Assembly (NCBI GenBank): GCA_045576455.1
Contig: JAZNGM010000001.1
Coordinates: 62,001-126,000, forward strand
Length of the DNA: 64,000 nucleotides
Direction: 5' to 3'
From: RGIG4034 sp045576455
Lineage (GTDB): Bacteria; Bacillota; Clostridia; Lachnospirales; Lachnospiraceae
In this document: positions 16,646 through 25,751 of the stretch, piece after piece
Position numbering within the stretch: the first letter of the stretch is position 1
Layout of the letters: the number at the start of each line of letters is the position of its first letter
Position numbers and translations under genes: made by a program
The notes under the pieces: model-generated
The model's input: the letters and a program-made list of their open reading frames with translations, nothing else
Databases searched by the model: none
What the model was told of the DNA's origin: nothing

Positions 16646-18455
16646 TATTTCATTTAAAGGAATAAAGCAATTGGCACAATATAATAAAAAATATATCCCG
16701 TTGTTAACGCTGCAGATTTTTTTCTCAGTGCTTACTCCTTATTTTCAACTCTGGATGTCAGCAGAAATAGTAACCGCATTATATGAAGGAAGTTCAAAAA
16801 AGGAAATTTACAGTTTGGTGCTTATTACACTTTTGGGTAGTTTGTTCATTCATGTAATGGGGGCATGGTTACGCCATATAGTGGAAAAACAGAATAAAAT
16901 ATGGTCGGATAATGAAATGCTTGCATTTAACAGCAAGGTACTTAATCTGGATTATGACAAGATGGAAAGTGTGGAAATAAGAGACCACCGTAGCCGTATC
17001 GAATATAATTCATATATCAATTATTATGGAAGTAAAAGATTAATGATTGTTGTACAGAGCGGTATAAACGTTATACTTAACATTCTTTTGTCGATGGTTA
17101 TGTTTGGCGAGATGCTCGTTCATATTATCACTGCGGAATTTAGCCCGGTGAGTCTTGTGTTGTTTATTGTGTTACTGGCATTGGTTGTTATCAGTATTTT
17201 ATGTAACAGCTATGTTCAAAAGAAAAAAGGAGTCTACTTTAATGAGATAGGTGACCTGATGTTAGATGAAAACCGCATGTACAGGGGTGAGCCTTCAGAA
17301 TATGCCGGTAAAGATGTAAGACTCTACAATTTAAGGGAAATATGTATTTCTCATTTAAAAAAGCTTACGCGTAACCATTTTAAGGTAAATTCCGGTGTAC
17401 GGAAGAAGATATTTTTATTAGAGCTTCCGGCTTTAGTTATCGGAAGTATCATTCAGGCAATATCCTATGTAATCGTTTGTCTCTACTGTGTAATAGGTAC
17501 GTTTGCCATAGGTAGTATTATTAAGTATGTTGCATATCTTACAAGAATGATATCAGGTATCGGCAGTCTGTTTGCAGTCTATGCGGATATGAAGAGTAAT
17601 GAGCCGTTCCTCAAAGAATATCTTGATTTCTTTGATATTAAAAATGATATGTATCAGGGTAGCCTTTCGGTTGAAAAGAGAAGTGACAAAAAGTATGACA
17701 TTGAGTTTAAGAATGTAAGCTTCAAATATCCGGGGTCAGACAATTATGCTTTAAAAGACATTAACTTATCCGTAAAGGTAGGTGAGCGTCTTGCAGTAGT
17801 AGGAATGAACGGAAGCGGTAAGACGACCTTTATCAAGCTTATGTGCCGTCTGTATGATCCGAGTGAAGGCGAAGTTTTAATGAATGATTTTAACATCCGT
17901 AAGTATGATTACAGACAGTATCTTGATATTTTCTCAGTAGTATTCCAGGATTACAGGTTGCTTGCCCTGCCACTGGGTACGAATATTGCCACATCCTCTG
18001 AGTGGGATAGTGTGAAGATAGAAGGTCTGCTTGATAAAGTCGGTTTTATGGAAAGATATAAAGAGATGCCTCAAAAGCTTGATACACCCATCTATAAAGA
18101 TTTTGATAACGAAGGTGTTAACCTGTCGGGTGGAGAAGCACAGAAGGTTGCACTTGCAAGAGCGTTATATAAGGATGCGCCGTTTATTATTCTTGATGAG
18201 CCGACAGCAGCACTTGACCCTATTGCTGAAGCTGAGATTTATTCCAAGTTTGACAGTATCGTAGGGGATAAGACGGCGATTTATATAAGTCACAGACTTT
18301 CTTCCTGCCGTTTCTGTGATAAAATAGCTGTATTTGATGAGGGAAGAATTGTACAGGTCGGAACGCATGATGAATTGGTAAAAGATGTAAATGGAAAATA
18401 CTATGAATTGTGGAATGCACAGGCACAGTATTATACGGAGAAAGCTGCTATTTAA
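16632..18455 (+). CDS. ABC exporter half-transporter, second of pair
   Basis: The start ATG at 16632 (MFKNSISF) lies after AAGGAGGA within the end of the first subunit gene; a longer in-frame start inside that gene lacks support. The 607 residues have a membrane domain (about 15-325) and an ATPase domain with Walker A GMNGSGKTT at 391-399, VVFQDYRLL, LSGGEAQK, IILDEPTAALD and YISHRL. All catalytic residues are intact in both subunits, so neither nucleotide site looks degenerate. The end overlaps the convergent gene at 18448 by 8 bases. Confidence 0.9.
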   Translation: MFKNSISFKGIKQLAQYNKKYIPLLTLQIFFSVLTPYFQLWMSAEIVTALYEGSSKKEIYSLVLITLLGSLFIHVMGAWLRHIVEKQNKIWSDNEMLAFNSKVLNLDYDKMESVEIRDHRSRIEYNSYINYYGSKRLMIVVQSGINVILNILLSMVMFGEMLVHIITAEFSPVSLVLFIVLLALVVISILCNSYVQKKKGVYFNEIGDLMLDENRMYRGEPSEYAGKDVRLYNLREICISHLKKLTRNHFKVNSGVRKKIFLLELPALVIGSIIQAISYVIVCLYCVIGTFAIGSIIKYVAYLTRMISGIGSLFAVYADMKSNEPFLKEYLDFFDIKNDMYQGSLSVEKRSDKKYDIEFKNVSFKYPGSDNYALKDINLSVKVGERLAVVGMNGSGKTTFIKLMCRLYDPSEGEVLMNDFNIRKYDYRQYLDIFSVVFQDYRLLALPLGTNIATSSEWDSVKIEGLLDKVGFMERYKEMPQKLDTPIYKDFDNEGVNLSGGEAQKVALARALYKDAPFIILDEPTAALDPIAEAEIYSKFDSIVGDKTAIYISHRLSSCRFCDKIAVFDEGRIVQVGTHDELVKDVNGKYYELWNAQAQYYTEKAAI

Positions 18456-18461
18456 GCAGCT
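18443..18461. terminator. Short hairpin at convergent gene ends
   Basis: AGCTGC (18443-18448) and GCAGCT (18456-18461) flank a 7-base loop that contains both stop codons. There is no T tract, so it is at best a weak bidirectional terminator. Confidence 0.35.
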
Positions 18462-18849
18462 CATCCGTAAGACGCAGAATTTCAGGAGCAATTCGTGCAC
18501 GTTCTCGTTTTATAATAAAATTGTAAACCGGGTAAGCTGATATAACGCTTGCGATACCGAAAAGGCCAATAATGATACCGATAAGCATAGGATGCTTTAT
18601 GCCGATGTTTGATCCGATTTGAGTCATGGTAAGACTCATGCCGAATCCCATAATAATTGTGCCGATTATGCCGAAAACTAATGAAAATATGGTGGCTTTT
18701 TGGCTTACGGAATTATCCAGCATGCGTAATTTATCAAGCGTATCCGGTTCCTGTTTTTCAGAAGGACAATATTTATCCCGGATTTTCCTGATTTCTGTTT
18801 GATCTTTTGCTGAGTAAGTATATTCAAATGAATTATTATCGTTAGACAT
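18448..18849 (-). CDS. Small two-helix membrane protein, unknown function
   Basis: The 133-residue protein has an acidic, hydrophilic N-terminus (1-50; KIRDKYCPSEKQEPDTL), two membrane helices (about 54-76 and 88-110) and a charged C-terminal helix. The start codon immediately follows the stop of the upstream membrane-protein gene; GGAG lies about 9 bases before it, inside that gene. It is therefore the last gene of a four-gene minus-strand unit with a two-component system. No enzymatic motif is seen. Confidence 0.75.
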   Translation of the reverse strand: MSNDNNSFEYTYSAKDQTEIRKIRDKYCPSEKQEPDTLDKLRMLDNSVSQKATIFSLVFGIIGTIIMGFGMSLTMTQIGSNIGIKHPMLIGIIIGLFGIASVISAYPVYNFIIKRERARIAPEILRLTDELLK

Positions 18850-19746
18850 TTAAAGTGACTCCTTTTTAAGTTTGTTAAGTTCCTGGTTGGAACGGATAAT
18901 CATGTAGCACGACATAACAATGACGGTAATACTGATGCCGGCACCAGTAAACGCGATTAATAACCGTTTGGTAAGCTCCGGGGTTTCCTGACCGAATGCA
19001 GTCAGCATGGCTGTTTCCAATGCAAGCATGGATACCAGTGCGGCTGCAAGCGAAATTATTTTTGTCATTGTCATAACCGGGCTCATATATTTTCTGTATT
19101 TTACAATGTTAATGATGGAAACCGTTGTTATGTAAAAGGTATACATTGCCATTACATAAATAAGAATGCCGTAGTATTCAAAGCCTCTGTTCTTAAACAT
19201 CATCATAGGGATTACACCGGTTAAAATGAGGTTAAGGAGCGTTAGAATACCGGAACAAAAACGGGCAAGCTTCCATTCTGCTTTTATGTCCGCGCCCATC
19301 TCGTTTCTCTTCAGATACTTGAGAGATAGATAGCGTAACACCGACAATATGACATAATAACCGGCAAGGTACAAAAACCAAAACGATTTCGTTAAAATGC
19401 CGGATACGATATTAACGGCTACGTATAGAAGATTGATGCTTAATGAACGGTATAGCGTTATGTGGGTCTTAAAAATGATATCCGTAAAATAGCGGTTACC
19501 ATATTTGTTGTTATATACTTTCGTGCGTACATTCCTGATGTGTTTCGGCAGTGTCTGATAGCAAAAAATGCTAAAGACAGATAGCGTGTAAAAAGAAAAC
19601 ACATATACTGCATAGGCGACAGGATGCATTTCAAGCTTCTTTACAAAAATGAATACTAATGCGCCGGCACTAATCAGGACAAAAATTATGATTAGAAAGA
19701 CAGGCAGAAACAATAATTTTTTTACAAGCTTTTTAAAGTCAATCAT
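18850..19746 (-). CDS. Polytopic membrane protein, unknown function
   Basis: The 298-residue protein has about seven hydrophobic segments (near 10-33, 42-62, 100-120, 122-140, 165-185, 190-212, 225-290 containing two). It overlaps the upstream kinase gene by 8 bases in another frame and has its own AAGGAG site, so expression is coupled to the sensor kinase. No transporter or enzyme motif is recognised. With the 133-residue protein it may form the output or accessory part of the adjacent two-component system (inference). Confidence 0.75.
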   Translation of the reverse strand: MIDFKKLVKKLLFLPVFLIIIFVLISAGALVFIFVKKLEMHPVAYAVYVFSFYTLSVFSIFCYQTLPKHIRNVRTKVYNNKYGNRYFTDIIFKTHITLYRSLSINLLYVAVNIVSGILTKSFWFLYLAGYYVILSVLRYLSLKYLKRNEMGADIKAEWKLARFCSGILTLLNLILTGVIPMMMFKNRGFEYYGILIYVMAMYTFYITTVSIINIVKYRKYMSPVMTMTKIISLAAALVSMLALETAMLTAFGQETPELTKRLLIAFTGAGISITVIVMSCYMIIRSNQELNKLKKESL

Positions 19747-20821
19747 TTTTACTCCTTTGCATTTTAACCGTAAAGGTAGTTCCTACGTTAAGACTGCTTT
19801 CGACTAAGATATCACTTCCCGTAATGTCAATTATTCTTTTGACCAGTGCCAGCCCCAAGCCATTTCCCTGGGTGGCATGTGAGGTGTCTCCCTGATAGAA
19901 TTTGTCAAAAATATGTTTGCCGACTTCTTTGGATATTCCGATACCGGTATCCGAAATTTTAATGATGGCATATTCGTTTTCGCTTTTCAGTGAAAGGGAT
20001 ACTTTCCCATTTTTTCCGGTAAATTTAAAAGCATTGGAAAAAAGGTTGTTCCAAACAATGCTTAACATTTCCGGGTCTGTGGTTATCATTACATCATCTT
20101 CAATATCTGTTTCTAATTCAATTTCTTTTTCTTCCCAGATATTTTCGTAGTTAAGCAGGCATTCACAAAGCTGTTCGGAAAGATTGAAGGTTTCGTTGGT
20201 TGGAAAAATCTGTTGGTTTTCCAGTTTGTTAAGCTTTAATATATTTGAAATCAGGTCAGCAAGACGTCTCGAAGCTTCCGTAATCGCTTTTGCGTATTCA
20301 ATCCTTTTTTCCTCGGATAAATCTTTTTGCTGCAAAAGGGTTCCGTAGTTTTTCATAACACTAAGCGGAGTTTTCAATTCGTGGGATACATTTGCTACAA
20401 AGTCGGTCCGAAGTGTTTCGATTCCGGATAGTTCTTCCGCCATTTGGTTTATACATTCTGCTATTTCATTAAAGCTGCTTTCCGTATGGGAATTGGGATT
20501 GGTTTGTATCCGCGCACTGAAATCCCCCTGCATAATCTTTTCGGTTGCATCGATAATCCGTTTGACAGGGCGGTCAACAGTAAGTTTCCGGCGTATATGG
20601 TCAATGGTTGTAATTGCTATGCTAAAGAAGATGACGTTAGCAAACGTAAGCTTGGCAGCAGCACCTAAGTCATCGGAGGTAAGTGTAATTCCCATTGTCT
20701 TGGTAAGAATGGTAGTAAACAGCATCAGACAACAGGTAATGACGAAAGCTATTAATAAAAAGAAAACGATATAGTTGTTGAGGGAAGCAAATAATTTGCT
20801 TTTCTTATTTTTTTTATTCAT
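19739..20821 (-). CDS. Membrane sensor histidine kinase (HAMP-HisKA-HATPase)
   Basis: The 360 residues have two membrane helices (about 15-40 and 55-75) with only a short external loop, then a HAMP domain (75-135; RPVKRIIDATEKIMQGDF). HisKA follows with His147 in NVSHELKTPLSV, and then an ATP-binding domain with the N-box WNNLFSNAFKFT, DTGIGI and GNGLGLALVK. The tiny loop suggests intramembrane or accessory-protein sensing. The start overlaps the response-regulator stop by 4 bases (ATGA). Confidence 0.92.
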   Translation of the reverse strand: MNKKNKKSKLFASLNNYIVFFLLIAFVITCCLMLFTTILTKTMGITLTSDDLGAAAKLTFANVIFFSIAITTIDHIRRKLTVDRPVKRIIDATEKIMQGDFSARIQTNPNSHTESSFNEIAECINQMAEELSGIETLRTDFVANVSHELKTPLSVMKNYGTLLQQKDLSEEKRIEYAKAITEASRRLADLISNILKLNKLENQQIFPTNETFNLSEQLCECLLNYENIWEEKEIELETDIEDDVMITTDPEMLSIVWNNLFSNAFKFTGKNGKVSLSLKSENEYAIIKISDTGIGISKEVGKHIFDKFYQGDTSHATQGNGLGLALVKRIIDITGSDILVESSLNVGTTFTVKMQRSKND

Positions 20822-21489
20822 TTCAGTACCGCCTTATATCCTAATCCGTGAACCGTAACGATTTCAAAGGAATCGCATGCTGTCAGCTTACTGCGTAGCT
20901 TTGTCATATATACATCAACGGTACGGGGACCGGAAGCTGTTTCTGCGTCCCAGAATTCATCCATAAGCTGCGTTCTGGTAAAAGTTTTCTTCGGATAAGA
21001 GAGTAATTTATATAAAAGATTGAACTCCCTGGAGGTAAGAGGTATTTCCTCCTTGTTAAGATAGGCCGTATGCTCATCGGCATCCATTATAAAAGAACCT
21101 ATTTCGAGCTTGCGGCTGGAAGCAATTTTTGCCCGACGTAAAAGCGCCCCTATCCGCAGAAATAATTCGTCTAGATCAATGGGTTTAACCATATAGTCGT
21201 CCACACCTACCCGGTAACCTCTTTGCTTGGCAGAAAAGTCGTCCCGTGCAGTCATAAACAGAATAGGTATGTTTTCGTTTAAAGAACGTACTGTTTTAAC
21301 AAATTCAAAGCCATCAATGCCGGGCATCATGATATCCGATACAATAAGATCAAAAACGGTATCATACATGGCGTCATAGGCTTCTTCAGCACCCAAACAG
21401 CCCGTTGCTTCATAACCACTTTGATTCAAAAAAGAACAAACGGAACGGTTTAGTTCCCTGTCATCCTCTACTACCAGAATTTTGAACAT
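20818..21489 (-). CDS. OmpR/PhoB-family response regulator
   Basis: AGGAG precedes the ATG. The 223-residue protein has a receiver domain with VEDDREL, phospho-acceptor Asp52 in IVSDIMMPGIDG and Lys in DYMVKPIDLDEL. A C-terminal winged helix follows (TSREFNLLYKLLS; GPRTVDVYMTKLRSKL; VHGLGYKA). It is first in the four-gene unit with its kinase and two membrane proteins, which are its likely targets or partners. Confidence 0.93.
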   Translation of the reverse strand: MFKILVVEDDRELNRSVCSFLNQSGYEATGCLGAEEAYDAMYDTVFDLIVSDIMMPGIDGFEFVKTVRSLNENIPILFMTARDDFSAKQRGYRVGVDDYMVKPIDLDELFLRIGALLRRAKIASSRKLEIGSFIMDADEHTAYLNKEEIPLTSREFNLLYKLLSYPKKTFTRTQLMDEFWDAETASGPRTVDVYMTKLRSKLTACDSFEIVTVHGLGYKAVLK

Positions 21490-21575
21490 AGTTTTCTCCT
21501 ATATAAGTGTATTATGGGTATACTATAACAAGCAATTGTTAAAGATTTGTTTCTGTTTTTGGGAAAAATAGAAAA

Positions 21576-23135
21576 TTAATCTGAAATTTTGACAACAAGA
21601 ATACCGTCAACATACGCTATTGAACCTTTGGCCGGATAGTTCGGCATTTCCTTTATGGTTTCAACAGAGCCGTCAACTCTTGTAAGAAGCATGTTTGCAT
21701 TTAAAATGTGTGTTAGAAAAGCATAGTCAGTGCCTATATAGGTCAGGGATGATTTGCCCATACCATAAGGAATGACATCTTTAAAAGCTTCCATATCCGT
21801 GACATATGAAGTGGTTTCAAAAGAACCGCAAAATGCGACCTTAGTTACGCCGGGAACGTAATCATCTGTCGACTCGATGGCATACACAATTCTTGTCATC
21901 ATAGACAGGGTTGCTTTTTCCTGTAAATCTTTTTTGAGATATACCTGGTTAGCGTAAACAATGTTAGACCAGACAATTACCATGACTGACAAAAGTACGG
22001 TCAGACGGGGAATAATTGCTTTTTTAGTATTTGCTGTATCTGCAAAAAGGGTGTAATGCATTTCACTTGCTTTGATGGCAAGGATATATACGAAACAAAA
22101 TGCGTAAATCATCAAGGTATGTTCCATTCCCTTTGAAATAAGACACACAAAATTTATGCCAAGCGGGAATAGTATTACGATTATCAGCTGCATAATCTTT
22201 TGCCAGAGTGTGGTCTTATGCTTTAAAGTAATTCTGAGCAATGCAAAAACAGCCAAAAGTATGGTGGCAATATTTAATATGCGGATAATATATACCCAGA
22301 AAATGCTTAAGGAAATACCGCCGAATGGCATGGTGGTAAAAGTTTCCGGATGCAGGAAGTGATGAAATACATTTTTATAAGTGGTAATAACGGATGAAAA
22401 GATATTAACATCAGAGTAATCACCTACAGAAGCAAGGCCGTTATAGGTATTAGCGGTCCAGATATTAAATACTTTTTGGAAGATTTTCCATACGGCATAA
22501 TAAATGCCGGCAGCCACTATAAAAGATATCAGATAACGCACTGCGCATATAAGTGTATTTTTTACGGTAGGGCGGTCAAGCATCTTGAAGATAAAATGAA
22601 TCATGACCATGGCGATTGCTACGCAAATGTAGGACTGGTATACTCCCAGGGAAACACTGAGTGATAAAATACCGGATACCACAAAAAGAAGCTTTTCCTT
22701 ATGGATAAGCCAGATACCGAGAACTGCCAGGAACAAAGCAAAAGCATAGAAGTCAGCATTATGCAAAAAGGTTGCATTGGCTGCGATTATGGTAATGTTA
22801 CAAGACATAACGGCAGCAGTAAAAACAACCGATAATATTTTTCTGATGTTAAGAAAATCTAAAAGAAAATATACTGCCAGACTGAGCCAGAATATTGAAA
22901 TTACGGAAATCAAAAAAGGGTTTACGATTCCGCCGCGTAGGAATACCAGAAACGGCTGGACAAATCTTCCGAGCGCAATTTGCCATGCGCTGTCATTTTG
23001 GTAAATCATTAGTAATGAGTCGCCTGAAAACATCGGATTAAAGAAACGGTAACCGTTTGCAAATAAGTAGAAAACAACGGTTGAAAGTATGGATACATAA
23101 AATAATTGTTTTTTAGAAGTGATTTCCTTATGCAT
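21576..23135 (-). CDS. GtrII-like glucosyltransferase domain membrane protein
   Basis: AAAGGAAG precedes the ATG. The 519 residues have roughly 11 membrane helices. The N-terminal region, GDSLLMIYQNDSAWQIALGR then FVQPFLVFLRGG, is the pattern of the GtrII-type glucosyltransferase domain (GT-C-like, using polyprenyl-phosphate sugars), with acidic residues in the first external loop. The C-terminal 100 residues are a soluble external domain. It likely adds a sugar to a surface polymer. It stands alone, and the nearest GtrB-like polyprenyl sugar transferase is at 31738. Confidence 0.8.
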   Translation of the reverse strand: MHKEITSKKQLFYVSILSTVVFYLFANGYRFFNPMFSGDSLLMIYQNDSAWQIALGRFVQPFLVFLRGGIVNPFLISVISIFWLSLAVYFLLDFLNIRKILSVVFTAAVMSCNITIIAANATFLHNADFYAFALFLAVLGIWLIHKEKLLFVVSGILSLSVSLGVYQSYICVAIAMVMIHFIFKMLDRPTVKNTLICAVRYLISFIVAAGIYYAVWKIFQKVFNIWTANTYNGLASVGDYSDVNIFSSVITTYKNVFHHFLHPETFTTMPFGGISLSIFWVYIIRILNIATILLAVFALLRITLKHKTTLWQKIMQLIIVILFPLGINFVCLISKGMEHTLMIYAFCFVYILAIKASEMHYTLFADTANTKKAIIPRLTVLLSVMVIVWSNIVYANQVYLKKDLQEKATLSMMTRIVYAIESTDDYVPGVTKVAFCGSFETTSYVTDMEAFKDVIPYGMGKSSLTYIGTDYAFLTHILNANMLLTRVDGSVETIKEMPNYPAKGSIAYVDGILVVKISD

Positions 23136-23246
23136 GTTTTTCTTCCTTTAATCAACGATATTATTGTTATTGTTTCATTATATATGAAACATATGTAGTA
23201 GGCAAGTTTGTAAAATTTGATTCTTTTATATATATAGGTTTTGTGC

Positions 23247-23252
23247 TAGAAT
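23247..23252 (+). promoter_or_regulatory. Extended -10 upstream of the sodium symporter gene
   Basis: TAGAAT is preceded by TGC, giving an extended -10 (TGn-TAGAAT). The -35 region is poor. It lies about 34 bases before the start codon. Confidence 0.5.
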
Positions 23253-23285
23253 GGTCTTCAGTAAATTTGTTAGGAGTGTACTAAA

Positions 23286-24644
23286 TTGGGAAGAGAGAAT
23301 TTTAAATCGAGACTAGGGTTCATCCTGATATCTGCAGGATGCGCCATTGGTATAGGAAATGTATGGAAGTTTCCGTATGTAGCCGGACAAAACGGCGGCG
23401 GTATATTTGTCTTGTTCTATTTGTTTTTCCTTATTGTCATCGGGGTACCGGTGCTTACTATGGAATTTGCCGTAGGTAGAGCAAGTAAGAAGAGTATGAT
23501 GGGTTGTTACCAGGAACTTGAGAAAAAGGGACAGAAATGGCATGTGCACAGTTATCTGGCTCTTGCCGGTAACTATCTTTTGATGATGTTTTATACTACG
23601 GTGGCAGGGTGGATGCTTTGTTACTTTTTCAAGTTTATTAAGTCAGATTTTGCCGGAAAGGATAAAGTCGGAGTAGAACAAATATTTACAACGATGCAGA
23701 AAAATCCGTGGGAGATGACTTTCTGGATGGCAGTTGTTGTTATTGCAGGCTTTTTAATATGTTCCCTGGGTGTACAAAAAGGTGTTGAAAAAGTAAGCAA
23801 ACCGATGATGATAGGTCTATTGGTACTTATTCTTGTGCTTGCCGTTAACAGTATATTTCTTAAAGGCGGTGCAGAAGGCTTAAAATTCTATCTGGTGCCG
23901 GATTGGTCTAAGGTGGAAGAGAACGGATTATTTAACGTGCTTATCGCGGCACTGAACCAGTCGTTCTTTACTTTAAGTCTTGGTATCGGTTCTATGGAAA
24001 TATTCGGTAGCTATATGAAAAAGGATAGGACCCTTCTTGGGGAATCCTTGCGCATTGCGGTGCTTGATACTTTTGTGGCAATATCTTCGGGACTTATTAT
24101 TTTCCCGGCATGCTTTGCTTTTAATGTTTCGCCGGATGCAGGACCGCCACTTATATTTGTTACCTTACCGAATGTATTTAACAATATGTCAGGTGGTACT
24201 GTTTGGGGGGCATTATTCTTCTTGTTTATGACATTTGCATCTTTCTCGACGGTTATTGCCGTATTTGAGAATATTATTGCCTGCTGTATGGAGAAGTTTA
24301 ATATAAGCAGAAAGAAATCGTCGTTAATTAATGGTATCTTTTTGTTAGTTGCTTCACTTCCGTGCGTACTTGGATTTAACGTTTTAAGCGGTTTTAACCC
24401 ATTAGGCGGAACATCGAATATTCTTGATTTGGAAGACTTTATTGTATCCAATCTTCTGTTGCCGATAGGTTCTCTTTTGTTCCTGTTATTCTGTGTGACG
24501 AAGAAAGGTTGGGGATTTAAGAATTATCTTAATGAAGTTAATACGGGCGAAGGACTTAAGATGCCTAAATTCTTAAGAGGATATATAACTTTTGTAATCC
24601 CGGTAATTATTATAGTTATTCTGGTAGCAGGATTAATAAAGTAA
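23286..24644 (+). CDS. Sodium-dependent neurotransmitter-symporter family (NSS/SNF) transporter
   Basis: The start is TTG at 23286, with AGGAG about 8 bases upstream. The 452 residues have 11 likely membrane helices, the usual bacterial NSS number. TM1 carries the family signature GCAIGIGNVWKFPYVAGQNGGG, cited here as GCAIGIGNVWKFPY plus NGGG, with the unwound Na+/substrate site. TM6 carries FFTLSLGIGSM. These transporters import amino acids, often hydrophobic or aromatic, with Na+. Aromatic amino acids would suit the IorAB pathway at 51-55 kb, but the substrate is inference. Confidence 0.92.
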   Translation: MGRENFKSRLGFILISAGCAIGIGNVWKFPYVAGQNGGGIFVLFYLFFLIVIGVPVLTMEFAVGRASKKSMMGCYQELEKKGQKWHVHSYLALAGNYLLMMFYTTVAGWMLCYFFKFIKSDFAGKDKVGVEQIFTTMQKNPWEMTFWMAVVVIAGFLICSLGVQKGVEKVSKPMMIGLLVLILVLAVNSIFLKGGAEGLKFYLVPDWSKVEENGLFNVLIAALNQSFFTLSLGIGSMEIFGSYMKKDRTLLGESLRIAVLDTFVAISSGLIIFPACFAFNVSPDAGPPLIFVTLPNVFNNMSGGTVWGALFFLFMTFASFSTVIAVFENIIACCMEKFNISRKKSSLINGIFLLVASLPCVLGFNVLSGFNPLGGTSNILDLEDFIVSNLLLPIGSLLFLLFCVTKKGWGFKNYLNEVNTGEGLKMPKFLRGYITFVIPVIIIVILVAGLIK

Positions 24645-24671
24645 ATGATATGAAAAGTAGTTAATAGCAAT

Positions 24672-24712
24672 ATGACTATGGCTCTTAGAAAAGGGAGTCA
24701 TAGTCATATTTT
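24672..24712. terminator. Bidirectional terminator between symporter and DltD-like genes
   Basis: A hairpin with arms ATGACTATGGCTC (24672-24684) and GGAGTCATAGTCAT (24694-24707) is followed by ATTTTG. It overlaps the last codons of the minus-strand gene, so the coding sequence and terminator are shared. Confidence 0.7.
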
Positions 24713-25737
24713 GTATAAAAGTCATATATTGAATTAAAGTAATCCATATAGTTATCCTGGGTAAGTAAATGTTCTTTATTTGCCATAGCGTTAAGAATCA
24801 TGGAGTTAATGTGGGGGCCGTAATGCCCGGTGTCCATATAATTATCCAAATTACAGATGACAGAAAAATCATCGTGGAAAGAGAATAAATAAATATTATC
24901 GTATTTGAGTAACGTTTCTATGGCAGCTTTCTCTATGGCAAGCTGTTTTTCAAGTGTCCCGTTCTGATACAAAGAATCCCAATAATAGATACTGTATGGT
25001 GTCAGGAATAAGTAAAATGTAATCTGCGGATTTTCCTTCGCTGTTTGAATTACATTTTGTTCAAGATTTTCCTGTAGCATCCGGAGCTCGTTATCGGACA
25101 ATGACTCGGTTTTTCCGCTTTTTTCCGGTCTCTTGTAAAGTGCATCGACAGCGTCTTTTCCGTAAGGAATATTTGAGTCCCAACTGCTGTACTTATCGAA
25201 GGTAGTGGTTTCTCCTCCTGAAAAGGTATTATAAATTACCTTCAGGGTGGCCATAAGAACATCCATGTTATAAATGTAACTTACATCATTAAATACATTA
25301 TCATCGTATAAATAGGAGGGGTATGCGGCATCCGTACGCATCCTGTCTTTATCGTCCAGCAAATCATTGTAATCAAGTCCCCGCACAATATATTTTATGT
25401 CCGGATTTGCCGACACCGCTCTTTGTATGGTGGTGTCTATTTCTTTATAAGAAGCACCTGAAAAGGGTATTTTTACACTATTTGCGTTAAAAAGCCTATC
25501 AAATTCTGAGGCTTTAAAGTTTTCCGTCATACTGGTGCCGGTTATGATGGCATCATAATCGAATTTTTTAATGATACCGTCATTAATGTAGCGTTGGTTA
25601 TCAAAAGGATATTTCAGTCCGTTTATAGGTGCATGATAGTGGAAAAAAGGGTCAACGACAATAACCATTATTCCCGTAAAAAGAAGAATGGCGGCAAGAG
25701 TTATTAATGTTAAAACAGACCATTTTTTCTTGGACAT
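24685..25737 (-). CDS. DltD/AlgJ-like SGNH-type partner of the MBOAT acyltransferase
   Basis: AAAGG precedes the ATG. The 350 residues have one N-terminal membrane anchor (7-28) and an external domain. Candidate catalytic residues are Ser69 in IITGTSMTENF and the Asp/His pair in YMDTGHYGP, placed as in SGNH-like acyl-transfer partners. It follows the MBOAT gene by 14 bases. By analogy with DltB-DltD and AlgI-AlgJ/X pairs, it probably takes the acyl group carried across by the MBOAT protein and places it on a surface polysaccharide. There is no dltA or dltC nearby. Confidence 0.75.
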   Translation of the reverse strand: MSKKKWSVLTLITLAAILLFTGIMVIVVDPFFHYHAPINGLKYPFDNQRYINDGIIKKFDYDAIITGTSMTENFKASEFDRLFNANSVKIPFSGASYKEIDTTIQRAVSANPDIKYIVRGLDYNDLLDDKDRMRTDAAYPSYLYDDNVFNDVSYIYNMDVLMATLKVIYNTFSGGETTTFDKYSSWDSNIPYGKDAVDALYKRPEKSGKTESLSDNELRMLQENLEQNVIQTAKENPQITFYLFLTPYSIYYWDSLYQNGTLEKQLAIEKAAIETLLKYDNIYLFSFHDDFSVICNLDNYMDTGHYGPHINSMILNAMANKEHLLTQDNYMDYFNSIYDFYTKYDYDSLF

Positions 25738-25751
25738 AATTAACGACCTTT

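Noticed and set aside
14789..18455. Bacteriocin export system with leader peptidase
   Set aside because: Neither ABC protein has an N-terminal C39 peptidase domain and no precursor peptide gene was found nearby.
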